The position numbers were made by a program, and so were the translations under genes. From positions 436,475 through 500,474 of the forward strand of contig NZ_FXAU01000001.1 of the NCBI RefSeq assembly GCF_900177625.1: DNA of 64,000 nucleotides. The letters run 5' to 3'. The notes below the pieces were generated by a model. That model was not told where the DNA came from. It saw only the letters and a list, made by a program, of their open reading frames with translations, and ran no database searches. Shown one piece after another: positions 34,933 to 42,835 of the stretch (position 1 is its first letter; each line of letters opens with the position of its first letter). Source of the DNA: Sphingobacterium psychroaquaticum (GTDB lineage Bacteria; Bacteroidota; Bacteroidia; Sphingobacteriales; Sphingobacteriaceae).

Positions 34933-36747
34933 ATGTTCAAAAGTCAGTTTATTAGCAGTTTGAAAATTATTTTATATATCGTGCGCAAGTCTAAATTATT
35001 TATAGCGTTAATCTGTTTTTGTTTTTTTTGCAGTGCGGCAACAGCCCAAGGAAGCTTATCTAAAAAGATTAAGGTACCGGGGTTTGAGAAAACGATGCTC
35101 CGAACCATCTTTAACCACTTGGAGAGAACAGAATCTTTTTACTTTTCATACAACAGTAATTTGTTGGATACCGAGAAAATAGTAGATACAAAACCTTTTG
35201 ATGGCCTTTTGATTGACTATTTGGAGAAATTATTAGGGGAGAAGTTTAGCTTCAAGGAAACCGAATCGCATGTTATTATTACCTATGCACCACAACGGAT
35301 GGATGTATCTGTAGAAGTGGAACCCACATCAAATAGAGCGATGGTGATGGGGTATGTCCGTGATATCCGAACAAAAGAGGGTATTCCGCATGCCAGTATT
35401 TACGATCGCGTTGCCTTTCAGACTTCCACGTTATCGGATAAAAACGGGTATTTCGTTTTAGACTTAAAGAAAGCGGATCATATCCTTGCAATCGGTTTAA
35501 GTAAGGAAAATTATAGGGACACCTCCATTATGCTGTTGTTGCCAATTGATGCGGTAAAGAATTTGAAGGGCCGTAAGTTAGGCTATTATGCACGACAGGA
35601 TAGCAGCCGAACCGTTTATGATAGCTATTTTGGTCATTTTTTTACGAGCTCCGCGCAACGGTTGCAGAGTTTGAATTTGGGTGGTGTTTTTGCCTATAGC
35701 CCTTTTCAAATGTCGCTGACACCGGGACTTAGCACGCATGGCTTTTTCAATTCACAAATTGTGAACACCTTTTCATTGAATTTAATTGGTGGTGCCACGG
35801 CTGGGGTCGATGGTACAGAGTTGGCAGGCGGCTTTAATGTGAACCAATATGATATGCGTGGTGCTCAATTTGCGGGTGTCATCAATGTGGTTGGGGGGAA
35901 TGTGAAAGGATTTCAGCTGGCTGGCGGTGGCAATGTGGTGATGAATGATGTGGAAGGCGTACAAATAGGGGGAGTATGGAATTTAGCCGATACCGTTCAT
36001 CACGGTATCCAGCTCTCAGGTGGTTTTAACGGCGCAAAAACATCCTATGGAAGCCAAATAGCTGGTGTTCATAATTTAAGCCGAAATGAGGTGGCCGTGC
36101 AGATTACTGGAGGAGTGAACATAGCCAAGGTGGTTAAAGGTGTTCAGCTTGCTGGGGTTCTCAATGTGAGTCGTAAAGAGGTGGTAAGTCAGCTTGCGGG
36201 TGGTATCAACATAGCAAAGAAAGTAAAAGGTGTACAGCTTGCAGGCGTATTGAATATCGCAGATAGTAGCGACTACCCGATTGCCTTATTGAGTTTAGTG
36301 AAAAATGGAACAAAGCAGTTGTCGGTTCATATTGATGACAGCAAGCTGGTGGCACTAAATTTCCGTTCTGGGGGACGTGTCCTGTACAGCGTACTTGGTT
36401 TTGGTTTATATGTAGATGATCCGATAATGAAGTATGCGGCGGAATTTGGGTTGGGCGCACGCCTTGTACATACATCGAAATTTTCTTTTTCGACCGAACT
36501 TGTACAACGAACAAATTTTGCGGATAACTTTCGTACGACTGATAATAATCGTGTTTCCCTACGTTTTATGCCAGCGATGTACCTGAGCAAGCATTTACAG
36601 GTTTTTGCGGCTCCTTCCTTTAACTACGCCCAAGCGCTGGAGCAAGAAAGTGGGGCGGGTACTGCATGGCGTTTCTGGGGGGCAAGCCGTACTAGAAATA
36701 GCTTCCACGGAGGAGGAACGGTCGGGATAAATTATGTGTTTAATTAG
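34933..36747 (+). CDS. STN-domain surface protein with ten 15-16-residue repeats (LA_2272-like), no TonB barrel
   Basis: A protein of 604 residues with a signal peptide ending FCSAATAQ. Residues about 45-120 form a secretin/TonB N-terminal (STN) domain (TMLRTIFNHLERTESFYFSY). Residues about 135-210 form a carboxypeptidase-regulatory-like domain (VMGYVRDIRTKEGIPHASIY). From about 296 to 445 come ten units with consensus G-x-Q-L-A-G-x-x-N, each 15-16 residues (for example QLAGVLNVSRKEVVS and QLAGGINIAKKVKGV). A C-terminal beta-rich part follows. In normal ECF/FecR systems the third gene is a TonB receptor; here STN is joined to surface repeats, like the Leptospira LA_2272 type. The gene starts 6 bases after fecR. 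Confidence 0.8.
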   Translation: MFKSQFISSLKIILYIVRKSKLFIALICFCFFCSAATAQGSLSKKIKVPGFEKTMLRTIFNHLERTESFYFSYNSNLLDTEKIVDTKPFDGLLIDYLEKLLGEKFSFKETESHVIITYAPQRMDVSVEVEPTSNRAMVMGYVRDIRTKEGIPHASIYDRVAFQTSTLSDKNGYFVLDLKKADHILAIGLSKENYRDTSIMLLLPIDAVKNLKGRKLGYYARQDSSRTVYDSYFGHFFTSSAQRLQSLNLGGVFAYSPFQMSLTPGLSTHGFFNSQIVNTFSLNLIGGATAGVDGTELAGGFNVNQYDMRGAQFAGVINVVGGNVKGFQLAGGGNVVMNDVEGVQIGGVWNLADTVHHGIQLSGGFNGAKTSYGSQIAGVHNLSRNEVAVQITGGVNIAKVVKGVQLAGVLNVSRKEVVSQLAGGINIAKKVKGVQLAGVLNIADSSDYPIALLSLVKNGTKQLSVHIDDSKLVALNFRSGGRVLYSVLGFGLYVDDPIMKYAAEFGLGARLVHTSKFSFSTELVQRTNFADNFRTTDNNRVSLRFMPAMYLSKHLQVFAAPSFNYAQALEQESGAGTAWRFWGASRTRNSFHGGGTVGINYVFN

Positions 36748-36891
36748 GGTTAGGGAGTTGAGGTGGTGCAAAGGCAAGTTTCTACAGATCGCCATAATTC
36801 CTCAGGCGACATTTGGTGGTTAAGAAAGCTAGAAGCGTTGCTAATGCAGGCAATATAGTAAAGTGTGAACTATCTTCTCCAGATAAAATTT

Positions 36892-36944
36892 AAAAAGACT
36901 ACCACATCCCCGCAAGAAGCGGGGCTACGTGGTAGTCTTTTTTT
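36892..36944. terminator. long bidirectional intrinsic terminator
   Basis: An outer stem AAAAAGACTACCAC with GTGGTAGTCTTTTT and an inner stem CCCCGC (36908-36913) with GCGGGG (36919-36924). It lies between the STN operon and the convergent DUF937 gene. Confidence 0.93.
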
Positions 36945-36949
36945 GTATT

Positions 36950-37621
36950 TTACTTTCCAAACATGCCAGCTAAAGAATCCAAAATGCCGCCTTTATCCTG
37001 TTGGCTTTTGTTTTGATTGAAAAAGTCGCCCGCCAGGTTGCCAATCATATCGGTAATACCGTTAGATTGTGTCGCCGCTTGTGTGTTGCCTCCGCCGCCA
37101 AAAATATTGCCGATTAGATCTCCAATACCACCTCCTGTGGAAGCTTGTTGCGCACCGCCACCGCCTAATACCGAGCCGATGAGGTCGCCAATGCCACCCC
37201 CACTGTTGGCACTTTGTTTTTGTTGGCCGAGATATCCCATAACCATGGGCGCTAAACTAGCGAGTACTCCACCTACTTGTGCACTGCTCAAGCCTAGCTT
37301 ATCTGCAAAATTTTGTGTTACAGATTCTGTGTTTTTGCCAAACATATGGTTGACAATCTTTCCGCCATCATCGTTGTTGTTGCTGCCAAAAACGTCACTT
37401 ATCTTATCCAGAATACCGCTACTGCTGTGTTGGTCAAGCGCTTTGTCGATATTTTCTGCTTGTCCTTTGTTTTTGGAGTTGTAGTTCAACGCAGCAATCA
37501 TCAGCGGAACGGCGGCTGCAACGATCCACTTTGCTTTCGTCTCGCTAACACCCAACGTACTGGAAATGGCTGATATCGCTTTCGAACCGATACCACCTGT
37601 AATTAAATCTGTAATACCCAT
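36950..37621 (-). CDS. DUF937 domain protein (YidB-like)
   Basis: A protein of 223 residues. The N-terminal two thirds are helical (TLGVSETKAKWIVAAAVPLM, IVNHMFGKNTESVTQNFADK, LGLSSAQVGGVLASLAPMVM), as in DUF937. The C-terminal part is low complexity with three similar glycine-rich segments (GGGIGDLIGSVLGGGGAQQA, GGGIGDLIGNIFGGGGNTQA, NGITDMIGNLAGDFF). No signal peptide is seen. The function is unknown. Confidence 0.85.
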   Translation of the reverse strand: MGITDLITGGIGSKAISAISSTLGVSETKAKWIVAAAVPLMIAALNYNSKNKGQAENIDKALDQHSSSGILDKISDVFGSNNNDDGGKIVNHMFGKNTESVTQNFADKLGLSSAQVGGVLASLAPMVMGYLGQQKQSANSGGGIGDLIGSVLGGGGAQQASTGGGIGDLIGNIFGGGGNTQAATQSNGITDMIGNLAGDFFNQNKSQQDKGGILDSLAGMFGK

Positions 37622-37703
37622 GATTTTTATTTGTTAAGTAACAATATGTATTTTTTTATGCCTATTCTTGTTCTTATAAACTTACAGAAAAAAAAAATGT
37701 TTT

Positions 37704-38810
37704 ATGAAGTACCTAGGATTTGTTGTATCGTTGTGTTTTTTAGCTGTTTTAAGTGGTTGTCAACAGCAACGAAATACAGCAACAGAGAATGAAGCGAAAG
37801 TAGATAAGCTGACATTGGATTCCGAAATGGCAGCCCTGATTTTCGCACTCCCTACACATTGTTTAACGATTGAATACCCGAATAAAATGGGACAGGTCTT
37901 GGGGAGCGTTCAAGATCTAAAAGGGCCTAAGGCACTGCGTCCGATTTTTTATGGATGTTTTGATTGGCACTCTTCCGTGCACGGTTACTGGTCCATTGTG
38001 CACTTGTTACGCCTTCATCCCGATTTAGATTCCGACGGCAAAATCCGACAGATATTGAACGCTCATATCACGAAGGAAAATCTCGCGGTGGAGCTTGCTT
38101 TTTTTCAAGATAAAAATAATTTGAGCTTCGAGCGGACCTACGGCTGGGCCTGGTTGTTCAAGTTGCAGCAAGAGCTGTTGGCATGGGAAGATAAGGATGC
38201 ACAGAAGTGGGCATCCGTATTACAACCTTTGGTCGATTTGCTTTCGGAACGGACACAAGTTTATTTAACAAAATTAGTTTACCCGATTCGAACAGGGCAA
38301 CACGATAATACAGCTTTTAGTCTTGCTTTGATGTTTGATTATGCCAAACAAGTTGGAGATCATAACCTATTGAATGCTATAAAGACCAATACTACACGTT
38401 TTTTTGAAAAGGATAAAAACTGTGATTTAGCGTACGAACCGAGTGGATATGATTTTCTGTCACCGTGTTTGGAGGAAGCCTATCTCATGAGTAAGGTGTT
38501 ACCACATGATGAGTATAAAGTGTGGCTTTTGAATTTTATGCCAGGTTTGTTTGAAAAGGAAGTAAAGTTATTGCAGCCTGCTATTGTGAGCGATCGTACG
38601 GATGGAAAATTGGTTCACTTGGATGGGTTGAACTTTAGTCGTGCCCATTGCCTGTACGGTATTGCACAAGTGCTTCCGGAACTTCATGATGTTTTGGTGC
38701 AGCTCGGGAATAATCACATTGAATTTTCTTTGAAAAATATCAGCAACGACGACTATATGGGAAGCCACTGGTTAGGATCATTTGCCTTGTTGGCGCTGTC
38801 TAACCAGTAG
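37704..38810 (+). CDS. DUF2891 family lipoprotein
   Basis: A protein of 368 residues. The signal ends in the lipobox AVLSGC (Cys about 19), so it is lipid-anchored. The mature part matches DUF2891: PIFYGCFDWHSSVHGYWSIV, SFERTYGWAWLFKLQQEL, RTGQHDNTAFSLALMFDYA and YEPSGYDFLSPCLEEAYLM. Conserved His, Trp and Asp residues suggest an (alpha/alpha) toroid enzyme, but no activity is established to my knowledge. Confidence 0.88.
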   Translation: MKYLGFVVSLCFLAVLSGCQQQRNTATENEAKVDKLTLDSEMAALIFALPTHCLTIEYPNKMGQVLGSVQDLKGPKALRPIFYGCFDWHSSVHGYWSIVHLLRLHPDLDSDGKIRQILNAHITKENLAVELAFFQDKNNLSFERTYGWAWLFKLQQELLAWEDKDAQKWASVLQPLVDLLSERTQVYLTKLVYPIRTGQHDNTAFSLALMFDYAKQVGDHNLLNAIKTNTTRFFEKDKNCDLAYEPSGYDFLSPCLEEAYLMSKVLPHDEYKVWLLNFMPGLFEKEVKLLQPAIVSDRTDGKLVHLDGLNFSRAHCLYGIAQVLPELHDVLVQLGNNHIEFSLKNISNDDYMGSHWLGSFALLALSNQ

Positions 38811-38839
38811 CTATATGTAAAGGGGGAGATTTGCTTGCT

Positions 38840-39103
38840 TTAACAGACTGGAATGAGGCTATTGTTTTCTAGCTTTACTTTCACAATCTGGATTACGGTA
38901 AAACCGTCCTCTTTGGAAATAATAGGGGATAGGTCGATTCCCTTCTGGGCAAGTGCTTTAAGCACTGCATTCCGGAAGGTAGAGCGTGAGCTTCCCCAAA
39001 CCTTGTTTTCAACAATGTCATTGTTGATGGTGATCAACTCATTCACCGTATAGTGGTGGAACTGCTCTTGTAGATGGCTGGATAGTTGATTTGTTGTTGA
39101 CAT
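38840..39103 (-). CDS. conserved small protein of unknown function, 87 residues
   Basis: The protein is soluble and without a signal peptide. It includes HYTVNELITINNDIVENKVW, GSSRSTFRNAVLKALAQKG and a final strand TVIQIVKVKLENNSLIP. I recall similar short proteins in Sphingobacteriaceae but cannot name the family. Good spacing from a consensus promoter that lies inside a palindrome (39256-39296) supports a real, regulated gene with a leader of about 155 bases. Confidence 0.65.
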   Translation of the reverse strand: MSTTNQLSSHLQEQFHHYTVNELITINNDIVENKVWGSSRSTFRNAVLKALAQKGIDLSPIISKEDGFTVIQIVKVKLENNSLIPVC

Positions 39104-39255
39104 ACAATTTAAAATTAAAAACGTTTAACCATAAATTGTATTCAGAAAATCAAGGGTTTAAAACAATCGTGAAGACACGTTTATTTTGGCGTGATACCCG
39201 TATTATTTTACCACCGCGGTGCCTACACTCGGTTGGTATTGCTTATGCAATTCTG
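39104..39255 (-). other. leader region of the 87-residue protein gene
   Basis: About 150 bases without a reading frame between the promoter and the ATG at 39103. It holds a CACCGCGGTG palindrome and GC-rich patches in an AT-rich setting, so it may fold. No known riboswitch was recognised. Confidence 0.35.
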
Positions 39256-39296
39256 AATACTCTACAAATATAGTAGAGTATTTTTTTATTTCCAAA
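39256..39296 (-). promoter_or_regulatory. promoter overlapped by a perfect palindrome (likely operator)
   Basis: Minus strand: TTTG (39296-39293), 20-base spacer, TATATTTG (39272-39265). AATACTCTAC (39256-39265) and GTAGAGTATT (39273-39282) form a 10-bp inverted repeat centred on the -7 box. On the plus strand the same hairpin is followed by T6 and could terminate a rightward transcript, but no rightward gene ends here. Confidence 0.6.
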
Positions 39297-39339
39297 TATT
39301 TTTTTAAATAACGTATATTTAGTAACAACGCTCCACTCC

Positions 39340-39402
39340 CTACCAACTACGCTCTACCAACTACTTCCTACCAACTACGCTCTACGAACTACTCCCTACC
39401 AA
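39340..39402. repeat. heptad array, 9 perfect CTACNNN units, overlapping a gene end (site D)
   Basis: Nine heptads without a break: CTACCAA, CTACGCT, CTACCAA, CTACTTC, CTACCAA, CTACGCT, CTACGAA, CTACTCC, CTACCAA. CTACCAA alternates with other units, a 14-base super-period. The stop codon of the leftward ABC-F gene (39384-39382) lies inside unit 7, so the last codons of that gene are array sequence. Confidence 0.93.
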
Positions 39403-40983
39403 CTCAATCTCCCTTGTAATAGCTATTTGATTCAAGAAATAGGCATCGTGCGAAACGACCAATAATGTTCCTTGATACTGTTGAATAGCTGCGGTTAGAA
39501 TTTCGATATTTTGGATATCTAAGTTATTGGTAGGTTCGTCTAATACGAGAAGCTCTGGTGCATTATTACTTATTGTTAAACAACATAGAGCAAGGCGCAT
39601 TCGTTCTCCGCCGCTTAATGCAGCAACCGATTTGTTCCAGCTTTCTTTGTTAAATAAAAAGCGATCCAACCTAATCTTTATATCGTGTTCTTGGAGTGCT
39701 CCGTCATTAAAATCCTCGGCCTGTTCGTATACGCTAAGTGCATCATTCAAAAGGGAGTAGTCCTGATCAATATAAACGGTTTCAATCGCGGTACGGAAAA
39801 TCGATCCCGTCGCGGGCGTTAACGCACCTAACAAGAGCCGGATGAAGGTCGTTTTTCCGGAGCCGTTCTTTCCTTTTAACGCAATGCGCTCGCCACTTGT
39901 AATTTTTAAATTTAATTTATCCGACCAAACCGCTTGGGCTTCGTATTGATGATTTACATGCGTGAGTTCGAATAACACCTTACCTTGATGAAGGCTTGTT
40001 CTTTCGAAACCAAACTTCATCTTGTCGATATCGGCACGCTGCATGCGCAACGATGATAGTTCTTCACCGATATTATTCGTTTTATTGCTGTGGACTTGCT
40101 TGGATTTAGCACTGCTATTTTCGGCGTTATTGCGGAGCGTATTCATCATAATACGCGCAACGCCGGCTTTTTCTTGCTTCTTTTTACCACGTGCATCCAG
40201 CTTCTGCTGACGCTCGGCTACGGCACGTTCTTTTTCTTTGGCCTTCCGAAGGTCTTTTTCCATTGCCTGGATGTGGTCGCCCAGCGCGTTGCGCTCCGCA
40301 TCTTTCTGCTCCGCGTAGAAATCATAATTCCCGCCGTAAGTCTTTATGCCCTCTTTACTAAGTTCATACATCGTGTCAAGTAAATTGAGCAAGGTACGAT
40401 CGTGGCTCACAATAAGTAAAGTTGCTGCAGTTTGTTCGATGTATGCATAAAGCAATTGCCGGCCCTGATTATCCAAATGATTACTGGGCTCATCCATGAT
40501 GATAAACTTCGCTTGGTGGATGTGTATACCGGCTAAAAAAACACGGCTCTTTTGTCCACCACTAAGTGTCGCCATCTTGTCATTCAGGTTTACTCCCTTC
40601 AAATCCCAACGGGTAAAGGCATCGTGACAGCGTTCTTCGAGGCTCCAATCATCATCGAGCATCAACATATGCTCTTCCGAGGCATTTCCCGCCAAGATTT
40701 CATAAAAAGCATGCAATTTATGGGCTACTTGAAGCGCCTCAGCCACTGTTTTGTCTTGGTATTGATCAAGTATTTGAGGGATGTAATAGGGGGACTCTAC
40801 CGATCTTATTTGACCCGTATTGGGAGTGTGAAGACCTGCAATAAGTTTAAGCAGTGTAGATTTTCCTGCACCATTATTCCCGATAAGCGCAGCTTTAGCA
40901 CCTTGACGAAGGCTAAAATTTAAATGTGTAAACAGGACTTCTTTATCCTGATGTATATAGGAAATATTGTCGATAATAAGCAT
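39382..40983 (-). CDS. ABC-F family ATPase
   Basis: The chosen start is ATG at 40981-40983 (MLIIDNISYIHQDKEVLF), giving 533 residues; an in-frame ATG at 41022 would add 13. It has two ABC domains with no membrane part. Domain 1: Walker A GNNGAGKST, signature LSGGQKSRVFLAGI, Walker B FIIMDEPSNHLD. A charged linker follows (KAKEKERAVAERQQKLDARG). Domain 2: GKNGSGKTT, LSGGERMRLALC, LLVLDEPTNNLD. ABC-F proteins act on the ribosome in translation or antibiotic protection. The last residues (LVGSSS) are encoded by a heptad array. Confidence 0.92.
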   Translation of the reverse strand: MLIIDNISYIHQDKEVLFTHLNFSLRQGAKAALIGNNGAGKSTLLKLIAGLHTPNTGQIRSVESPYYIPQILDQYQDKTVAEALQVAHKLHAFYEILAGNASEEHMLMLDDDWSLEERCHDAFTRWDLKGVNLNDKMATLSGGQKSRVFLAGIHIHQAKFIIMDEPSNHLDNQGRQLLYAYIEQTAATLLIVSHDRTLLNLLDTMYELSKEGIKTYGGNYDFYAEQKDAERNALGDHIQAMEKDLRKAKEKERAVAERQQKLDARGKKKQEKAGVARIMMNTLRNNAENSSAKSKQVHSNKTNNIGEELSSLRMQRADIDKMKFGFERTSLHQGKVLFELTHVNHQYEAQAVWSDKLNLKITSGERIALKGKNGSGKTTFIRLLLGALTPATGSIFRTAIETVYIDQDYSLLNDALSVYEQAEDFNDGALQEHDIKIRLDRFLFNKESWNKSVAALSGGERMRLALCCLTISNNAPELLVLDEPTNNLDIQNIEILTAAIQQYQGTLLVVSHDAYFLNQIAITREIELVGSSS

Positions 40984-41509
40984 GATTTCTTTCGTTGTAG
41001 AAGTTAACAATAGGCAGTTCATCCATTAAGGATAATGCTGAGTATGTTCGGTGGAAAGAAATATTTATTACATGCAGTAAGTGATTTGTTGCTTACAAAG
41101 GTAGCAATTAAAAAGTTAAAATTGAAAAAAAAGTAATCCCGGTGATGGCTGGCTTCTTCATAACGTCTTTAAAAGTCCAAGCGACAAGCCTACCTGTAGT
41201 AGGTTTATCGCTTAGCATATCATATTACTTACTTTAACCTTTAGGAGTTTGATTTGCAAGATCATCTGTGGTAGGCAGGCTCGAACTAGCGTGTTGGTGA
41301 GCGTCGAGTATTTTGAAGACGGTTCGCTAGTTTGCTATCCGCTGGCGCGCGCCTTTGGCTCGTGTCTCCCTTATTTGTCCCTGTCCTCTCAGCCACGTGG
41401 GAGCTTAGAATACAACCTCTTGCTTGTTGTTTTCCAGAGGCAAGAGGTCGATCTATTTTATGAGTATAGTCCAATTCTTAGACTAAAAGGAGCCAGTTAT
41501 AAGATAGCC
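40984..41509. other. 526-base non-coding stretch with several hairpins
   Basis: A minus-strand -7 box TACCTTTG (41103-41096) probably drives the ABC-F gene. Beyond it are three strong inverted repeats: AAGCGACAAGCCTAC with GTAGGTTTATCGCTT (41179-41213), AACTAGCG (41284-41291) with CGCTAGTT (41325-41332), and ACCTCTTGC (41415-41423) with GCAAGAGGT (41440-41448). 41330-41400 is GC-rich compared with its surroundings. On the minus strand a tRNA T-arm-like segment occurs (GCTAG, TTCGAGC, CTGCC), but no complete tRNA. No convincing protein is encoded. Confidence 0.5.
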
Positions 41510-41824
41510 TTACAACAACGGTTCTTCTGGTTCTGTTGCAGCATTTTCTTTCTCCTCTTCCTGAGGAGGTGTTGCTTCATCTTCTTTGTGCTCTTTCTCG
41601 ACTGTAATCTTGCATTCGGTCAGTAAAGCCGCAATGGCGCCAACAGCCGCAAAAATGGGCGCGAATACGACCCCAACGACACCCAACGTTACTGGAAAAC
41701 TCATTATTTCCTTTCCGTTCTTGTCCGAAATGCTGATTTTGGTCACATTACCTTCTGCGATAATTTCCTTTATTTTTTTGAGTAGGTTTTCCCCGTTTAC
41801 GAAGAATGTTTCTTTGATAGACAT
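41510..41824 (-). CDS. DUF4342 family protein
   Basis: A protein of 104 residues. It begins MSIKETFFVNGENLLKKIKE, then GNVTKISISDKNGKEIMSFP, the hydrophobic VTLGVVGVVFAPIFAAVGAI and an acidic tail rich in Glu and Pro. The pattern fits DUF4342, small membrane-associated proteins of unknown role. It is the last of three leftward genes (53 bases after the DUF4407 gene). Confidence 0.85.
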   Translation of the reverse strand: MSIKETFFVNGENLLKKIKEIIAEGNVTKISISDKNGKEIMSFPVTLGVVGVVFAPIFAAVGAIAALLTECKITVEKEHKEDEATPPQEEEKENAATEPEEPLL

Positions 41825-41877
41825 AATTGTATTTGTTTTGAGTTTATAAAAATTAACAGTTATAATAGAGACTTTGT

Positions 41878-42831
41878 TTACGGATTGCGTAGCTTTTCTA
41901 GCATGTGAACGCGAATTTCTGTTTGGTGTTGCAAAAGCTTATCGTAGTCAGATTCTTTGTCCGTTAGTTTCATGACGAGTACAAAAAGTTCAATAGCTAG
42001 AAAGAACAACAGGAAGAGGAGATATACGAAAATACCAATTTGTGAGGATGTAACCACATCATGTAGTAAGGTCAGTTCATCGAGAAATCCTGTACTGGCT
42101 TTCAATTCTTTTTCTTTTCGTTCTTTGATGGTCGTGATCGACTGGGCCAGCTCAAATTTTTTATGTTGCAGCGTTTCTATTTGTTTATGGAGCTGCTCCA
42201 TTTCCAGTTTTTTCGGATTCTCCATCACCGATTTGTTGGTCGATTGGGTACTATTGATCGCTTTTCCTTCTTTATCCTTGGTTACACTACTGTTCGTATA
42301 CGTCGTTATAATGACCGGATTTTTCTTTAGGTCATTACTTACGGCATCATAGCGTAAGTTTGCTTTAGCGATCATGCTGTCCAAACCTGCTATTTGCTTC
42401 TGGATATCCTGCTCAGATTGTTGCACGGCTAGTTTTACACGTTCGTCCATGACCTGCGCTTTACGCAGTTCGATATCGTCCTTGAATGTAATTTGGTCCA
42501 TAATAAAGGCACCTAAAATAGACATCACCAAAGCGAGGAGAATACGGAAGATGCTGGAACCTAAACTAACTTTCGTCGATAGGATAATAATCCGCTCGAT
42601 CTGGATAACGACAAAGCTCATTAAGAGCCCACCGAGAAGCCCTCCCCATTGTTCCAAGTGAAGGTATCGTGTAGCAAAACTGTAGCCAATGAAAAACCAG
42701 ACTAGCGTAATCAACAGCATGGCCGATGTATATTTTTTTACGTTCTTGGCCGATTGCTCACTCGAGTTTTTTACTAGATTATAATTGAACCCTGTTAGAA
42801 AACAACCAAATTTTAACCACCAATCTTTCAT
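41878..42831 (-). CDS. DUF4407 family membrane protein
   Basis: A protein of 317 residues. Three membrane helices lie near the N-terminus (about 35-52, LLITLVWFFIGYSFATRY; about 60-80; about 92-112, IFRILLALVMSILGAFIMD) and one near the C-terminus (IFVYLLFLLFFLAIELFVLV). Between them is a long charged, coiled-coil-like segment (LEMEQLHKQIETLQHKKFEL). This is the DUF4407 layout. It starts 4 bases after the upstream gene, so the two are co-transcribed. The function is unknown. Confidence 0.87.
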   Translation of the reverse strand: MKDWWLKFGCFLTGFNYNLVKNSSEQSAKNVKKYTSAMLLITLVWFFIGYSFATRYLHLEQWGGLLGGLLMSFVVIQIERIIILSTKVSLGSSIFRILLALVMSILGAFIMDQITFKDDIELRKAQVMDERVKLAVQQSEQDIQKQIAGLDSMIAKANLRYDAVSNDLKKNPVIITTYTNSSVTKDKEGKAINSTQSTNKSVMENPKKLEMEQLHKQIETLQHKKFELAQSITTIKERKEKELKASTGFLDELTLLHDVVTSSQIGIFVYLLFLLFFLAIELFVLVMKLTDKESDYDKLLQHQTEIRVHMLEKLRNP

Positions 42832-42835
42832 CGTA

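Noticed and set aside
37017-37573. Plus-strand frames over the DUF937 gene
   Set aside because: They are shadows of the Gly-rich repeats, with no start signal.
39256-39287. A rightward intrinsic terminator (10-bp stem, T6)
   Set aside because: The upstream rightward gene ends about 450 bases earlier with a leftward gene between. The hairpin coincides with a leftward promoter, so an operator is more likely.
13816-39402. Heptad arrays considered as CRISPR arrays
   Set aside because: Units are 7 bases with no spacers of 25 bases or more, and no cas gene is present.
41270-41335. A tRNA gene on the minus strand
   Set aside because: Only a T-arm-like segment is present; no acceptor stem, D-arm or anticodon arm fits around it.
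41249-41626. A 125-residue plus-strand frame in the non-coding stretch
   Set aside because: It runs antisense into the DUF4342 gene and has no recognisable features; the stretch is better described as structured DNA.
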